Below are positions 33,670 through 41,269 of a stretch of 64,000 nt of DNA, one piece after another. The notes under the pieces are model-generated. The model was not told the DNA's origin, made no database searches, and was given only the letters and a program-made list of their open reading frames with translations. Position numbers and translations under genes: made by a program. The stretch is taken from the NCBI RefSeq assembly GCF_014647915.1, contig NZ_BMQC01000001.1, positions 372,001 to 436,000 of the forward strand. Direction: 5' to 3'. Numbering within the stretch: the first letter of the stretch is position 1; each line of letters starts with the position of its first letter. The DNA comes from Pilimelia terevasa. GTDB lineage: Bacteria > Actinomycetota > Actinomycetes > Mycobacteriales > Micromonosporaceae.

Positions 33670-34581
33670 ATGACTCGGGTGGCGGCGGTGGACTGTGGCA
33701 CCAACTCGATCCGGCTCCTCGTCGCCGACCTGCACTCCGGCGGCGCCCGCCCGCTCGTCCGGGAGATGGAGATCGTCCGGCTGGGCCAGGGTGTCGACCG
33801 GACGGGGATGCTCGCCCCCGCGGCGCTGGAGCGCACCCGCGCCGCGCTGGCCCGGTACGCGGCGCTGATCCGTGAGTACGACTGCGCCCGGGTGCGGATG
33901 TGCGCGACCTCGGCCACCCGCGACGCCGGCAACGCCGCCGACTTCCGCGACATGGTGACGGCCACGCTCGGGGTACCGCCGGAGGTGATCTCCGGTACCG
34001 AGGAGGCCCGGCTGTCCTTCGCGGGCGCGGTCGCCGGCCTGGTCGCCCCCGGCCCGCACCTGGTCATCGACATCGGCGGCGGCTCCACCGAGTTCGTCCT
34101 CGGCGGACCCGACGGCGTCACGCACGCCCGGTCCGTCGACATCGGCTGCGTCCGGATGACCGAGCGGCACCTGCACGGCGACCCGCCGACGGCCGCGCAG
34201 GTCGCTGCCGCCGAGGCCGACATCGCCGCCGCCGTGGACGAGGCGCTGGCGGCGGTACCGGCGCGCACGGCGGCGACCTTCGTGGGCCTGGCCGGCAGCG
34301 TCACCACGGTCGCGGCGCTGGCGCTGGGGCTGCCGGCGTACGACCCGGACCGGATCCACCACGCGGTGCTGACGGCGGACGACGTGGCGCGGGTGACCGC
34401 GGACCTGCTCGGCAGTACCGTCGCCGCGCGCCGCGCGCGGCCGGTGATGCACCCCGGCCGCGCCGACGTCATCGCCGCCGGGGCGCTGGTCCTGCGCACG
34501 GTGCTGGAGCGCACCGGGCACCCGGCGGTGACGGTCAGCGAGCACGACATCCTCGACGGCATCGCCGCCAGCCTGCGCTGA
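33670..34581 (+). CDS. ppx: Ppx/GppA exopolyphosphatase
   Basis: 303 residues, the short single-module form common in actinobacteria. ASKHA motifs: 'VAAVDCGTNSIRLLVADL' at the N-terminus, 'ATSATRDAGNAADFRDMV' near residue 79, 'SGTEEARLSFAGAVAGL' near 109, 'LVIDIGGGSTEFVLGG' near residue 134 and 'FVGLAGSVTTVAALALGL' near 205. It hydrolyses polyphosphate and/or pppGpp. The HD domain of the long forms is absent. Followed by two overlapping hairpins. Confidence 0.93.
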   Translation: MTRVAAVDCGTNSIRLLVADLHSGGARPLVREMEIVRLGQGVDRTGMLAPAALERTRAALARYAALIREYDCARVRMCATSATRDAGNAADFRDMVTATLGVPPEVISGTEEARLSFAGAVAGLVAPGPHLVIDIGGGSTEFVLGGPDGVTHARSVDIGCVRMTERHLHGDPPTAAQVAAAEADIAAAVDEALAAVPARTAATFVGLAGSVTTVAALALGLPAYDPDRIHHAVLTADDVARVTADLLGSTVAARRARPVMHPGRADVIAAGALVLRTVLERTGHPAVTVSEHDILDGIAASLR

Positions 34582-34592
34582 CCGACGTCGAT

Positions 34593-34648
34593 CCACTCCC
34601 GCCGCCGCGGCGGCGGGAGTGGACTGTCGGGCTTCCGACAGTCCACTC
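34593..34648 (+). promoter_or_regulatory. Two mutually exclusive hairpins after ppx (attenuator-like)
   Basis: A perfect 30-bp palindrome (34593-34622, arms CCACTCCCGCCGCCG / CGGCGGCGGGAGTGG) overlaps a second perfect hairpin whose 14-bp arms are GAGTGGACTGTCGG (34617-34630) and CCGACAGTCCACTC (34635-34648) with a GCTT loop. The shared bases 34617-34622 cannot pair in both. The pair ends 60 bases before the LppU-type start. Confidence 0.6.
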
Positions 34649-34708
34649 GTCCCCGCCGGCCGGGCCGCACCGCTACACTGCCGCAGACCTCCCGGAAAGG
34701 AACCGGCC

Positions 34709-35293
34709 GTGACCACCCCTCATTCGCCGTCACCGGGTCCGTTCGACGCCGCGACCGACAGCGCCCCCATCCCGGCGCAGTGGCGCGGCACCCCGGCCCC
34801 GCCGCCCCCCGCGGCCAGCCCGGAGGCGCCGCACGTGCCCGCCCAGCGGGCGCCGGCCGCCGACCCACCGCAGGCCCCCGCACCGGTGCCGACCTACCCG
34901 CCGCCGGGCCTGCCGGCCGCGGACCCGGCGCCGGCCGCCAAGCCGCGAGGTCCGTTCTTCAAGATCATGCTGCTCATCGCCGTGGCCGCCGTGGCGCTGG
35001 CCGGGGCGGTCGGCTGGCAGGTGGCCCGCCACCTGACGTACGAGCCGTCGGCGCGGGCCGCGATCGGCGAGTGCCTCGACGGTGGCGAGCCCAAGCACAT
35101 GCGCAAGGTGGGCTGCACCGAGCCGGGCGCCCGGTGGCGGGTGCTGGGCCGGATCGACCAGATCACCGAGCGGCAGTTCCAGGCCAGCAACGTCTGCGCC
35201 GCCTTCCCGACGGCCGAGTTCACGTTCTGGGAGGCCGCCGCCCGCAAGGACGCCAAGGGCTACGCTCTCTGCCTCGGGCCGGCCACGCCGTAG
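34709..35293 (+). CDS. LppU-type membrane protein with Pro-rich N-terminus
   Basis: 194 residues from a GTG at 34709 behind GGAAAGG. Residues 1-88 are Pro/Ala-rich and presumably cytoplasmic. One membrane helix spans about 90-110 ('[20 protein letters not shown]'). The outer domain has '[20 protein letters not shown]' near residue 120, '[15 protein letters not shown]', 'NVCAAFP' and 'GYALCLGP' near the end, so four Cys in the pattern of the LppU/SCO3897 family. Members are lipoproteins or membrane proteins of unknown function in actinobacteria. Followed after 29 bases by the glycosylase gene. Confidence 0.72.
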   Translation: MTTPHSPSPGPFDAATDSAPIPAQWRGTPAPPPPAASPEAPHVPAQRAPAADPPQAPAPVPTYPPPGLPAADPAPAAKPRGPFFKIMLLIAVAAVALAGAVGWQVARHLTYEPSARAAIGECLDGGEPKHMRKVGCTEPGARWRVLGRIDQITERQFQASNVCAAFPTAEFTFWEAAARKDAKGYALCLGPATP

Positions 35294-35312
35294 CCGCCGG
35301 CCCCGGCCGGTG

Positions 35313-35348
35313 GGAGGGCAGCGTGCGGCAGGAGGGCAGCGTGCGGCA
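35313..35348 (+). repeat. 18-bp tandem duplication of a ribosome site plus start codon
   Basis: GGAGGGCAGCGTGCGGCA occurs twice in tandem (35313-35330, 35331-35348). Each copy carries its own Shine-Dalgarno GGAGGG and a GTG, in the same frame, at the 5' end of the uracil-DNA glycosylase gene. Confidence 0.9.
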
Positions 35349-36132
35349 GTCCCGGGCCGTGCCGTCCGGGCCCGCCGGCCCGCCGGCCGCGGCGCCGGCC
35401 GCCGCCGACCTCGCCGCGCTCGACGCGGCCGTCGTCGACTGCGCCGCCTGCCCGCGGCTTGTCGCCTGGCGGGCGCAGGTCGCCCGCGAGCGGCGGGCGG
35501 CCTTCCGCGACCAGGTGTACTGGGGCCGCCCCGTCCCCGGCTTCGGCGACCAGGCCGCGCCGCTGGTGATCCTCGGCCTCGCCCCGGCCGCGCACGGCGG
35601 CAACCGCACCGGCCGCATCTTCACCGGCGACCGCAGCGGGGACGTCCTGTTCGCCGCCCTGCACCGGGTCGGCCTGGCCAGCCAGCCGACCAGCGTCGGG
35701 CGCGCCGACGGCCTCGCGCTGACCGGCACCCGGATCGCCGCCGCCGTCCGGTGCGCGCCGCCGGACAACCGCCCCACGCCCGCCGAGCGCGACACCTGCG
35801 CCCCGTGGCTGCACCGCGAGCTGACCCTGCTGCGGCCGAGTGCCCGGGTGGTGGTGGCGCTGGGCGCGTTCGCCTGGGCGGCGTTCTGGCCGGCGCTGCG
35901 GGCGGTGTACGGCGTCCGGCCCCCGTCCCCGCGCCCGCCGTTCGGCCACGGCGCCCGCTGGCTGCCGGCCGACCCGGCGCTGCCGGCCCTGCTCGGCTGC
36001 TACCACGTCAGCCAGCAGAACACCTTCACCGGCCGGCTGACCCCGGCGATGCTGGACGCCGTCCTGGCGGAGGCCCGCGACCGGGCCGGTCTCGGCCCGC
36101 CCCCGCCGACCGGCCCGCCCGCGACCGTCTGA
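35323..36132 (+). CDS. Family 5 uracil-DNA glycosylase (UdgB type)
   Basis: 269 residues from GTG 35323, or 263 from GTG 35341; both starts have the same duplicated ribosome site. Motif A '[20 protein letters not shown]' near residue 85 without the usual Asp/Asn marks family 5. Four Cys for an iron-sulfur cluster are in '[11 protein letters not shown]' near residue 42, '[20 protein letters not shown]' near residue 143 and '[17 protein letters not shown]' near residue 223, the last holding the motif-B His. It removes uracil, hypoxanthine and related bases from DNA. The stop is inside a run of 15-bp repeats. Confidence 0.88.
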   Translation: MRQEGSVRQSRAVPSGPAGPPAAAPAAADLAALDAAVVDCAACPRLVAWRAQVARERRAAFRDQVYWGRPVPGFGDQAAPLVILGLAPAAHGGNRTGRIFTGDRSGDVLFAALHRVGLASQPTSVGRADGLALTGTRIAAAVRCAPPDNRPTPAERDTCAPWLHRELTLLRPSARVVVALGAFAWAAFWPALRAVYGVRPPSPRPPFGHGARWLPADPALPALLGCYHVSQQNTFTGRLTPAMLDAVLAEARDRAGLGPPPPTGPPATV

Positions 36133-36200
36133 CCCGCGACCGTCTGACCTCCGGCCATCTGATCCGCGGCCACTTGACCCGCGGCCACCTGACCCGGGCC
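36127..36200 (+). repeat. Degenerate 15-bp tandem repeats after the glycosylase gene
   Basis: Five units: GTCTGACCCGCGACC (36127-36141), GTCTGACCTCCGGCC (36142-36156), ATCTGATCCGCGGCC (36157-36171), ACTTGACCCGCGGCC (36172-36186), ACCTGACCCGGGCC (36187-36200). The first unit contains the TGA stop of the glycosylase, and every unit repeats TGA. Confidence 0.85.
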
Positions 36201-36203
36201 GCC

Positions 36204-36236
36204 TGACTCGTACGTCACATGACTCGTGGGTCACAT
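36204..36236 (+). repeat. Direct repeat in the ndh upstream region
   Basis: TGACTCGTACGTCACAT (36204-36220) and TGACTCGTGGGTCACAT (36220-36236), period 16, 40-72 bases before the NDH-2 start. It continues the 15-bp array just upstream but is better conserved; a promoter-proximal binding site is possible. Confidence 0.55.
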
Positions 36237-36275
36237 TCCGGGGCCGCCGCAGACCCAGCGGGGCACGATGACCCC

Positions 36276-37622
36276 ATGACTGCCGAGCGGATCCTCGTCG
36301 TCGGAGCCGGCCACGTCGGGCTGTACGCGGCCCTGCGGCTGGCCAGGAGAGCGCGTCAGGCCGAGGTGATCGTCGTCGACCCCCAGCCGCACATGACGTA
36401 CCAGCCGTTCCTGCCCGAGGCGGCGGCCGGCAACATCTCCCCGCGGCACAGCGTCGTGCCCCTGCGCCGCGAGCTGCGGCACTGCAAGGTGATCAACGGC
36501 CACGTCGCCCGGATCCGGCACGCCGCCCGGACCGCCACCGTCGAGCCGATCTCCGGCCCGGCCATGGAGATCGCCTACGACCACGTCGTCGTCGCCCCCG
36601 GCTCGGTCTCCCGCACCCTGCCCATCCCCGGACTGCGCGAGCACGGCATCGGCTTCAAGACCATCGGCGAGGCCATCTACCTGCGCAACCAGGTCCTCGA
36701 ACGGCTCGACGTCGCCGCCGCCACCGCCGACCCCGGGGTCCGCGCCCGCGCGCTGACGTTCGTGTTCGTCGGCGGCGGGTACGCCGGCATCGAGGCGCTC
36801 GCGGAGATGGAGGACATGGCCCGCGACGCCCTGCGGTACTACCCGGAGCTGACCGCCGCGGACATGCGGTGGGTGCTGGTCGAGGCCACCCAGCGGGTGC
36901 TGCCCGAGGTCGACCGGGACATGGGCGCGTACACCGTCCGGCAGCTGCTCAAGCGGAACCTGGACATCCGGCTCGGCACCCGGCTGGAGTCCTGCGTCGA
37001 CGGCGAGGTCGTGCTCAGCGACGGCGAGCGCTTCGCCGCCGACACGATCGTCTGGACCGCGGGCGTGCGCCCGTCGCCGATGCTGAACCAGACCGACCTG
37101 CCGCGCGACGACAAGGGCCGGGTCACCTGCGCCGCCACCCTCCAGGTCGTCGACGCCGACGGCCGGGTCGTGCCGGGCGCGTGGAGCGCCGGGGACTGCG
37201 CCGCCGTCCCCGACCTGACCGGCGCGCCGGGCACCCTCTGCTCGCCGAGCGCGCAGCACGCCGTGCGGCAGGCGCGGCAGCTCGCCGACAACATCGCCGC
37301 GGTCCTGCGCGGCCGGCCGCCGAAGGAGTACCGGCACCGGCACGTGGGCAGCGTGGCCAGCCTGGGCCTGCACAAGGGCGTCGCCCAGGTGTACGGCATC
37401 AAGCTCACCGGCCTGCCGGCGTGGTTCATGCACCGCACGTACCACATGAGCCGGATCCCGTCGCTGAACCGCAAGATCCGGGTCGTGGTCGACTGGACCC
37501 TGGCGCTGTTCACCCGGCGCGAGGTGGTGGCCCTGGGCCAGTTGGAGCACCCGCGCGACAGCTTCGCCGAGGTCACCCCGCCCGTGCCGGTGAAGGCCGA
37601 CGCCCCGCGTACCGGCGCCTGA
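36276..37622 (+). CDS. ndh: Type II NADH dehydrogenase (NDH-2)
   Basis: 448 residues from ATG 36276; the ribosome site is weak. FAD-binding 'ERILVVGAGHVGLYAALRLA' at the N-terminus, NAD-binding 'FVFVGGGYAGIEALAEME' near residue 167, 'TIVWTAGVRPSPMLNQ' near 258 and the second FAD motif 'AWSAGDCAAVPDLTG' near residue 306. 'YQPFLPEAAAGNISPRHSVV' fits the quinone-site region and the C-terminus has an amphipathic 'VVVDWTLALFTRREVVALGQ' for membrane attachment. It oxidises NADH and reduces menaquinone without pumping protons. Confidence 0.93.
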   Translation: MTAERILVVGAGHVGLYAALRLARRARQAEVIVVDPQPHMTYQPFLPEAAAGNISPRHSVVPLRRELRHCKVINGHVARIRHAARTATVEPISGPAMEIAYDHVVVAPGSVSRTLPIPGLREHGIGFKTIGEAIYLRNQVLERLDVAAATADPGVRARALTFVFVGGGYAGIEALAEMEDMARDALRYYPELTAADMRWVLVEATQRVLPEVDRDMGAYTVRQLLKRNLDIRLGTRLESCVDGEVVLSDGERFAADTIVWTAGVRPSPMLNQTDLPRDDKGRVTCAATLQVVDADGRVVPGAWSAGDCAAVPDLTGAPGTLCSPSAQHAVRQARQLADNIAAVLRGRPPKEYRHRHVGSVASLGLHKGVAQVYGIKLTGLPAWFMHRTYHMSRIPSLNRKIRVVVDWTLALFTRREVVALGQLEHPRDSFAEVTPPVPVKADAPRTGA

Positions 37623-37629
37623 CGCCCAC

Positions 37630-37650
37630 GGCGGCGGCCCGGCCGCCGCC
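37630..37650. terminator. Convergent terminator-like hairpin after ndh
   Basis: GGCGGCGG (37630-37637) and CCGCCGCC (37643-37650) form a perfect 8-bp stem with a 5-nt loop, 7 bases after the ndh stop. Confidence 0.5.
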
Positions 37651-37693
37651 TGCCCGGCCGACCACGCGGACGCGCGGGCGGACGGCGCCCCGG

Positions 37694-39625
37694 CTAGGTC
37701 CGGGTGACCGGCCACGCCAGCGCGTCGGCGATCCGCACCCCCGGGCGGCCGAACAGGTCGGTCAGCGCCTGCGCGAGCGGCGCGGCGTTGGTCTCGATGT
37801 CGGCGACGGCGACGCAGTCCGCGCGCCAGAACTCCAGCGCCACCCGCCACGCCTCCTGGTCGCCCGGCGCCACGGGCGCCAGCTCCCCGGTGCGGCCGAC
37901 GCGGTCCAGCCACTGGGAGATGGGGAACCGCGAGGTGCCCATCGCCCCGCTGCCGTCCTTGCCGTAGGGCCCGATGAAGAAGCCCTCGGGGATCGCGAAG
38001 TCGATGTTGGTCGCGGTCGGGTACCGCATCGGCCCCGGCCGCGGCGGCGTGGCCAGGGGCAGCGTGACCAGCACCCCGCCCCGCGGCGCGCACTGCCGCC
38101 ACGCCCCCGAGGCGATGAACGTCGGCAGCGGCGGCCGCTCCTTCACCGGCAGCGGCAGCGGCGCCACCGGCACCAGGGCGGCGACGACGAGGGGGACGAC
38201 CGTCCAGCGCAGTACCCGCAGGTCGTGCCGCAGCGCCCGGTCCATCGCCAGCGCCAGGATGACCGCCAGCAGCGGGATCGCCGCGAGCGCGAACCGCATC
38301 GGCAGCGCGCCGTCCACGACCGGCACGTTCTTCAGCGCCATGTACGGGCCGTAGAACCCGGTCCGCTCGCCGCCGACGACGACGCGCGGCCCCATCGACA
38401 GCGCCGCCATCGTGACCGTCCCCACCGCGCACGCGACGACGGCGGGCCGGCGGATCAGCCACAGCGTGCAGCCGAGCGCCACCAGCAGCAGCGGCAGGCC
38501 GAGGAAGGTGTTGTACTCCGAGGGCCCGGAGGTCAGCTCCGCCGCGGCCGGTCCGCCGGCCAGCGACAGCGGCGAGAAGGCGACCCAGCTCGCCAGGTCG
38601 GCGGAGAAGTCGTCGGGCCGGAAGATGCCGTCGCGGACCCCCTGCGGGCCGAAGAACTGGAACCACAGCGGGTACGCCAGCGCGGCCCCGGCCGCCACGC
38701 CGGTGACGGCCATCGCGGCCAGGAACCGGGGCGCCACCCGCCGGGCGAACCCGCGCCGCGCCAGCACGTACCCGAGGGCCACGAACAGCAGCGTGAACGT
38801 GGTGAGGAACAGCACTTCCTCGCCGATGAACACCTGGACGAACACGAGCGCGGCCAGGCCGAGCGAGGCCAGCCAGAAGGTCCGCTCCCGGCGCGGCTCG
38901 GCCGGGTCGCCGCCGCGGGCCAGCAGGATCACGCACCAGGCCATCGCGGGGACGAGCCACTGGGCGCTCATGTGCAGGTGGGAGATGTTCTGCGAGACCA
39001 TCCCCGGCGCGAAGCCGCAGAAGGCCCCGGCGACCGCCGCGGCGAGTCGGTGCAGCCGCAGTCCCCGGGCGAGCAGGAAGTACCAGGCGGCCGCCGTGCC
39101 CGCGAGGTTGAGGGTGGCGAACAGCACGAACGTCGTGGCCGCCCCGAAGGCCAGCGTGACCGGGGTACCGATCAGCCCCAGCGCGATGACCGTGGTGTTG
39201 GCCATCAGGTTGAAGCCCTCGGGGGCGTTCAGGCGGTCGCTGAGCAGGCCCACCTCGCCGGTCCACAGCAGGGTGTCGTTGGCCAGGAACCACTCGTACA
39301 GCGTCTGGTCCTCGGCGTTGAGGGCCAGGATCCGGCCGGCCGGGTCGACCCACAGCCGGCTGAGCACGGCCGCGGCGGCCAGCAGGTAGCCGACGCAGAC
39401 CCCCAGGTCGACCAGCACCGACCGGCGCCGCGGCCGCCGGTCGGGCGGGTCCGCGGCCGGCGGGTCCGCGGGCGGCCCGGCCGGACCGGTGGCCGGCTCG
39501 GCCGCAGTGGTGGCCGGCTCGACCGGGGCGGTGGCCGGCTCGGCGGTGGCCGGCTCGGCGGTGCGCGTCGCGCCGTCGTCGCCGGGCGGATTTCCGTCGC
39601 TGTCGAGGGGGGTGCGCTGCATCAC
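37694..39625 (-). CDS. Multi-membrane GT-C-like protein with Ala/Glu/Pro repeats
   Basis: 643 residues. The first 65 are cytoplasmic and built from degenerate 'AEPAT' repeats (residues 20-45). About 11-12 membrane helices follow. The first outer loop has 'NAEDQTLYEWFLANDTLLW' with clustered acids near residue 100, the position of the catalytic Asp motif in GT-C glycosyltransferases. The C-terminal ~150 residues form a soluble domain ('LPTFIASGAWRQCAPRGGVL', 'FWRADCVAVADIETN'). It resembles actinobacterial membrane proteins annotated as YfhO-like or glycosyltransferases; lipid-linked donor and acceptor are unknown. Convergent with ndh, upstream of the tRNA. Confidence 0.6.
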   Translation of the reverse strand: MMQRTPLDSDGNPPGDDGATRTAEPATAEPATAPVEPATTAAEPATGPAGPPADPPAADPPDRRPRRRSVLVDLGVCVGYLLAAAAVLSRLWVDPAGRILALNAEDQTLYEWFLANDTLLWTGEVGLLSDRLNAPEGFNLMANTTVIALGLIGTPVTLAFGAATTFVLFATLNLAGTAAAWYFLLARGLRLHRLAAAVAGAFCGFAPGMVSQNISHLHMSAQWLVPAMAWCVILLARGGDPAEPRRERTFWLASLGLAALVFVQVFIGEEVLFLTTFTLLFVALGYVLARRGFARRVAPRFLAAMAVTGVAAGAALAYPLWFQFFGPQGVRDGIFRPDDFSADLASWVAFSPLSLAGGPAAAELTSGPSEYNTFLGLPLLLVALGCTLWLIRRPAVVACAVGTVTMAALSMGPRVVVGGERTGFYGPYMALKNVPVVDGALPMRFALAAIPLLAVILALAMDRALRHDLRVLRWTVVPLVVAALVPVAPLPLPVKERPPLPTFIASGAWRQCAPRGGVLVTLPLATPPRPGPMRYPTATNIDFAIPEGFFIGPYGKDGSGAMGTSRFPISQWLDRVGRTGELAPVAPGDQEAWRVALEFWRADCVAVADIETNAAPLAQALTDLFGRPGVRIADALAWPVTRT

Positions 39626-39752
39626 GCCACAGACCCTAACGGTGCGGGGTCCGGTGTCCAGCGGGGCGGATCGGCGGCCGGGGCGCCGGGGCGCCCGCGG
39701 CGGGTGTGCGCGGGGTGCCGGCGCCCGATACGGTGAGTGCCGGCTACCGCCG

Positions 39753-39833
39753 GCCCGGGTGGTGGAATGGCAGACACGGCCGCCTTAAAAGCGGCTGCCG
39801 AGAGGCGTGCGGGTTCGATCCCCGCTCCGGGCA
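39753..39833 (+). tRNA. tRNA-Leu (anticodon UAA), bldA type
   Basis: 81 nt. Acceptor GCCCGGG (39753-39759) pairs with TCCGGGC, with discriminator A at 39833. The anticodon arm GCCGC-CTTAAAA-GCGGC puts UAA at 39786-39788. The class II variable arm has a short GCC/GGC stem, and the T-arm is GCGGG-TTCGATC-CCCGC. CCA is not encoded. It reads UUA, and weakly UUG. In streptomycetes the equivalent gene, bldA, limits translation of TTA-containing developmental and secondary-metabolism genes. Here the only TTA codons I found are in two polysaccharide genes of the same window. Confidence 0.96.
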
Positions 39834-39924
39834 CTGCGCGCGGCGGGGGAACGGGCGATTCCCGGCGTGCTGTCGGATTTATGCCGCTGGCAGGGTGTCG
39901 ACCAGGCATTACGCTTGTCCTTGA

Positions 39925-39948
39925 GGTCACGGCCGGGCGGCCGTGACC
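39925..39948 (+). promoter_or_regulatory. Perfect 10-bp hairpin upstream of the BI-1 gene
   Basis: GGTCACGGCC (39925-39934), loop GGGC, GGCCGTGACC (39939-39948). It lies about 70 bases before the BI-1-like start and just downstream of the AT-rich CAGGCATTACGCTTGTCC, a likely promoter. Either an operator or a leader hairpin. Confidence 0.5.
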
Positions 39949-40020
39949 CACGTCACCGGCGTCGCAGCGCCCGGGGGCCGCCAGGGCCGGGCAGCCGGCC
40001 CGCTGTCGAGGAGGATGCAC

Positions 40021-40809
40021 GTGGAGAGTCGTAACCCGGTGCTCAGCCGGCTGGGGGAGGCCGCGCAGCGTGAGCTGGCCGGGACCGCCCCGCAGGCCGG
40101 TCAGGCGTACCCGACCGGCGCGGGCTTCGGCGCCGCGCCGCCGCAGGTCGCGCCGATGTCGATCGACGACGTGGTGGTCCGCACCGTCGGCCTGCTCGCG
40201 CTCGTCGCCGTGGCCGGCGGCGTGGCCTGGCAGACGGTGCCCGTCGGAGCCGGTGCCCTGCCGTGGCTGATCGGCGCCGCCGTGGCCGGGCTGGTACTCG
40301 GCCTGGTCATCTCCTTCGCACGGATCACCAATCCGCTGGTGATCGGCCTGTACGCGCTCTGTGAGGGCGTCTTCCTCGGCGTCGTCAGCCGCCTCTTCGA
40401 GGCCAGCTACCCCGGCATCGTGGTCCAGGCCGCGATCGGCACCTTCGGCACGTTCTTCCTCATGGCCGCGCTGTACCGCGCGCGGTTCCTGCGGGCGACG
40501 CCGCGCTTCACCAAGATCGTGATTGGCGCTGTCATCGGCGTCTGCGGGCTCATGCTGGCCAACCTGCTGCTCGGCTTCGCGGGGGTCAACCTCGGCCTGC
40601 GCGACGGCGGCCCGCTCGCCATCGGGTTCAGCGTCGTGTGCATCGCGGTCGCCGCGCTGACCTTCGTCCTGGACTTCCACCAGGTGGAGGAGGCGGTCCG
40701 GTACGGGCTGCCGCGCAAGTTCGCCTGGAGCTGCGCCTTCGGCATCGTCGTCGGCCTGGTCTGGCTGTACCTGGAGTTCCTCCGCCTGATCAGCTACTTC
40801 AGGGACTGA
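40021..40809 (+). CDS. Bax inhibitor-1/YccA family membrane protein
   Basis: 262 residues from GTG 40021, which has GAGGAGG at the right distance; ATG 40015 would be too close to it. After a ~55-residue cytoplasmic N-terminus with 'MSIDDVVVRTVGLLAL' there are seven membrane helices. 'NPLVIGLYALCEGVFLGVVS' near residue 102 and 'LTFVLDFHQVEEAVRYGLP' near residue 218 match the BI-1 signature with the paired Asp region used as a pH-sensitive calcium leak in characterised members. The N-terminus holds 'ESRNPVLSRL', typical of the actinobacterial 'Bax inhibitor-1/YccA' group. Physiological role unknown. Confidence 0.9.
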   Translation: MESRNPVLSRLGEAAQRELAGTAPQAGQAYPTGAGFGAAPPQVAPMSIDDVVVRTVGLLALVAVAGGVAWQTVPVGAGALPWLIGAAVAGLVLGLVISFARITNPLVIGLYALCEGVFLGVVSRLFEASYPGIVVQAAIGTFGTFFLMAALYRARFLRATPRFTKIVIGAVIGVCGLMLANLLLGFAGVNLGLRDGGPLAIGFSVVCIAVAALTFVLDFHQVEEAVRYGLPRKFAWSCAFGIVVGLVWLYLEFLRLISYFRD

Positions 40810-40822
40810 CCCGCCGTTCGTT

Positions 40823-40858
40823 CGACAGGGGCGCCGCGCACCGCGGGCGCCCCTGTCG
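40823..40858 (+). terminator. Strong terminator after the BI-1 gene
   Basis: CGACAGGGGCGCC (40823-40835) pairs perfectly with GGCGCCCCTGTCG (40846-40858) around a 10-nt loop, 13 bases after the stop codon. Confidence 0.75.
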
Positions 40859-40912
40859 CCGTCGGCGGGCCGGGTCGCCCCGGCGCCGGCCGCGCCGGAG
40901 TACGCTGCCGCC

Positions 40913-41233
40913 ATGAGTGGGGCGGAGCTGGCGCGGGTCGTCGATCTGTTGGTCAACCAGGTGGCACAGTGGACGCCCGCCCGCTGGGCGGCCGCGAGCG
41001 CCCCGGGCGGGCCGTCCCGGGCCGAGGTGGTGCACGCGCTGGCGCAGCGGCTCGCGGACCTCGCGGCGGAGACCGAGGGCGTACCGCGGCGGGACCTGCC
41101 CCGGCTGGCCAACGACCTCGCCCTGCCCGACCAGCTCCGCGTGGTCGCCAGCGACCTGCTCACCGCGGGCGCCCCGGACGGGCTCACCCACGCCGCGGCG
41201 GCCGACGTCGCCCAGGTCCGCGCGACCCTCTGA
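40913..41233 (+). CDS. Small conserved hypothetical protein, all-alpha
   Basis: 106 residues from ATG 40913, 79 bases after the BI-1 stop-hairpin region starts. The sequence is predicted helical: 'GAELARVVDLLVNQVAQWTP', 'AEVVHALAQRLADLAAETEG' and 'LPDQLRVVASDLLTAGAPD'. No catalytic motif, signal or membrane helix. I recognise the general type, a short actinobacterial protein of unknown function, but no named family. Coding periodicity looks right, and the next gene is convergent 36 bases away. Confidence 0.6.
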   Translation: MSGAELARVVDLLVNQVAQWTPARWAAASAPGGPSRAEVVHALAQRLADLAAETEGVPRRDLPRLANDLALPDQLRVVASDLLTAGAPDGLTHAAAADVAQVRATL

Positions 41234-41269
41234 CCGGCGCCGCCCGCGACCGGGCCGGCGCCGGACCGG

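Noticed and set aside
36118-36206. Pentapeptide-repeat-like translation (R-G-H-L-T units) at the end of a shifted frame
   Set aside because: It arises from the 15-bp DNA repeats read in the wrong frame beyond the glycosylase stop. No real protein domain.
39753-39833. tRNA as an integration hot spot
   Set aside because: No duplicated tRNA 3' end, integrase or atypical DNA was found on either side.
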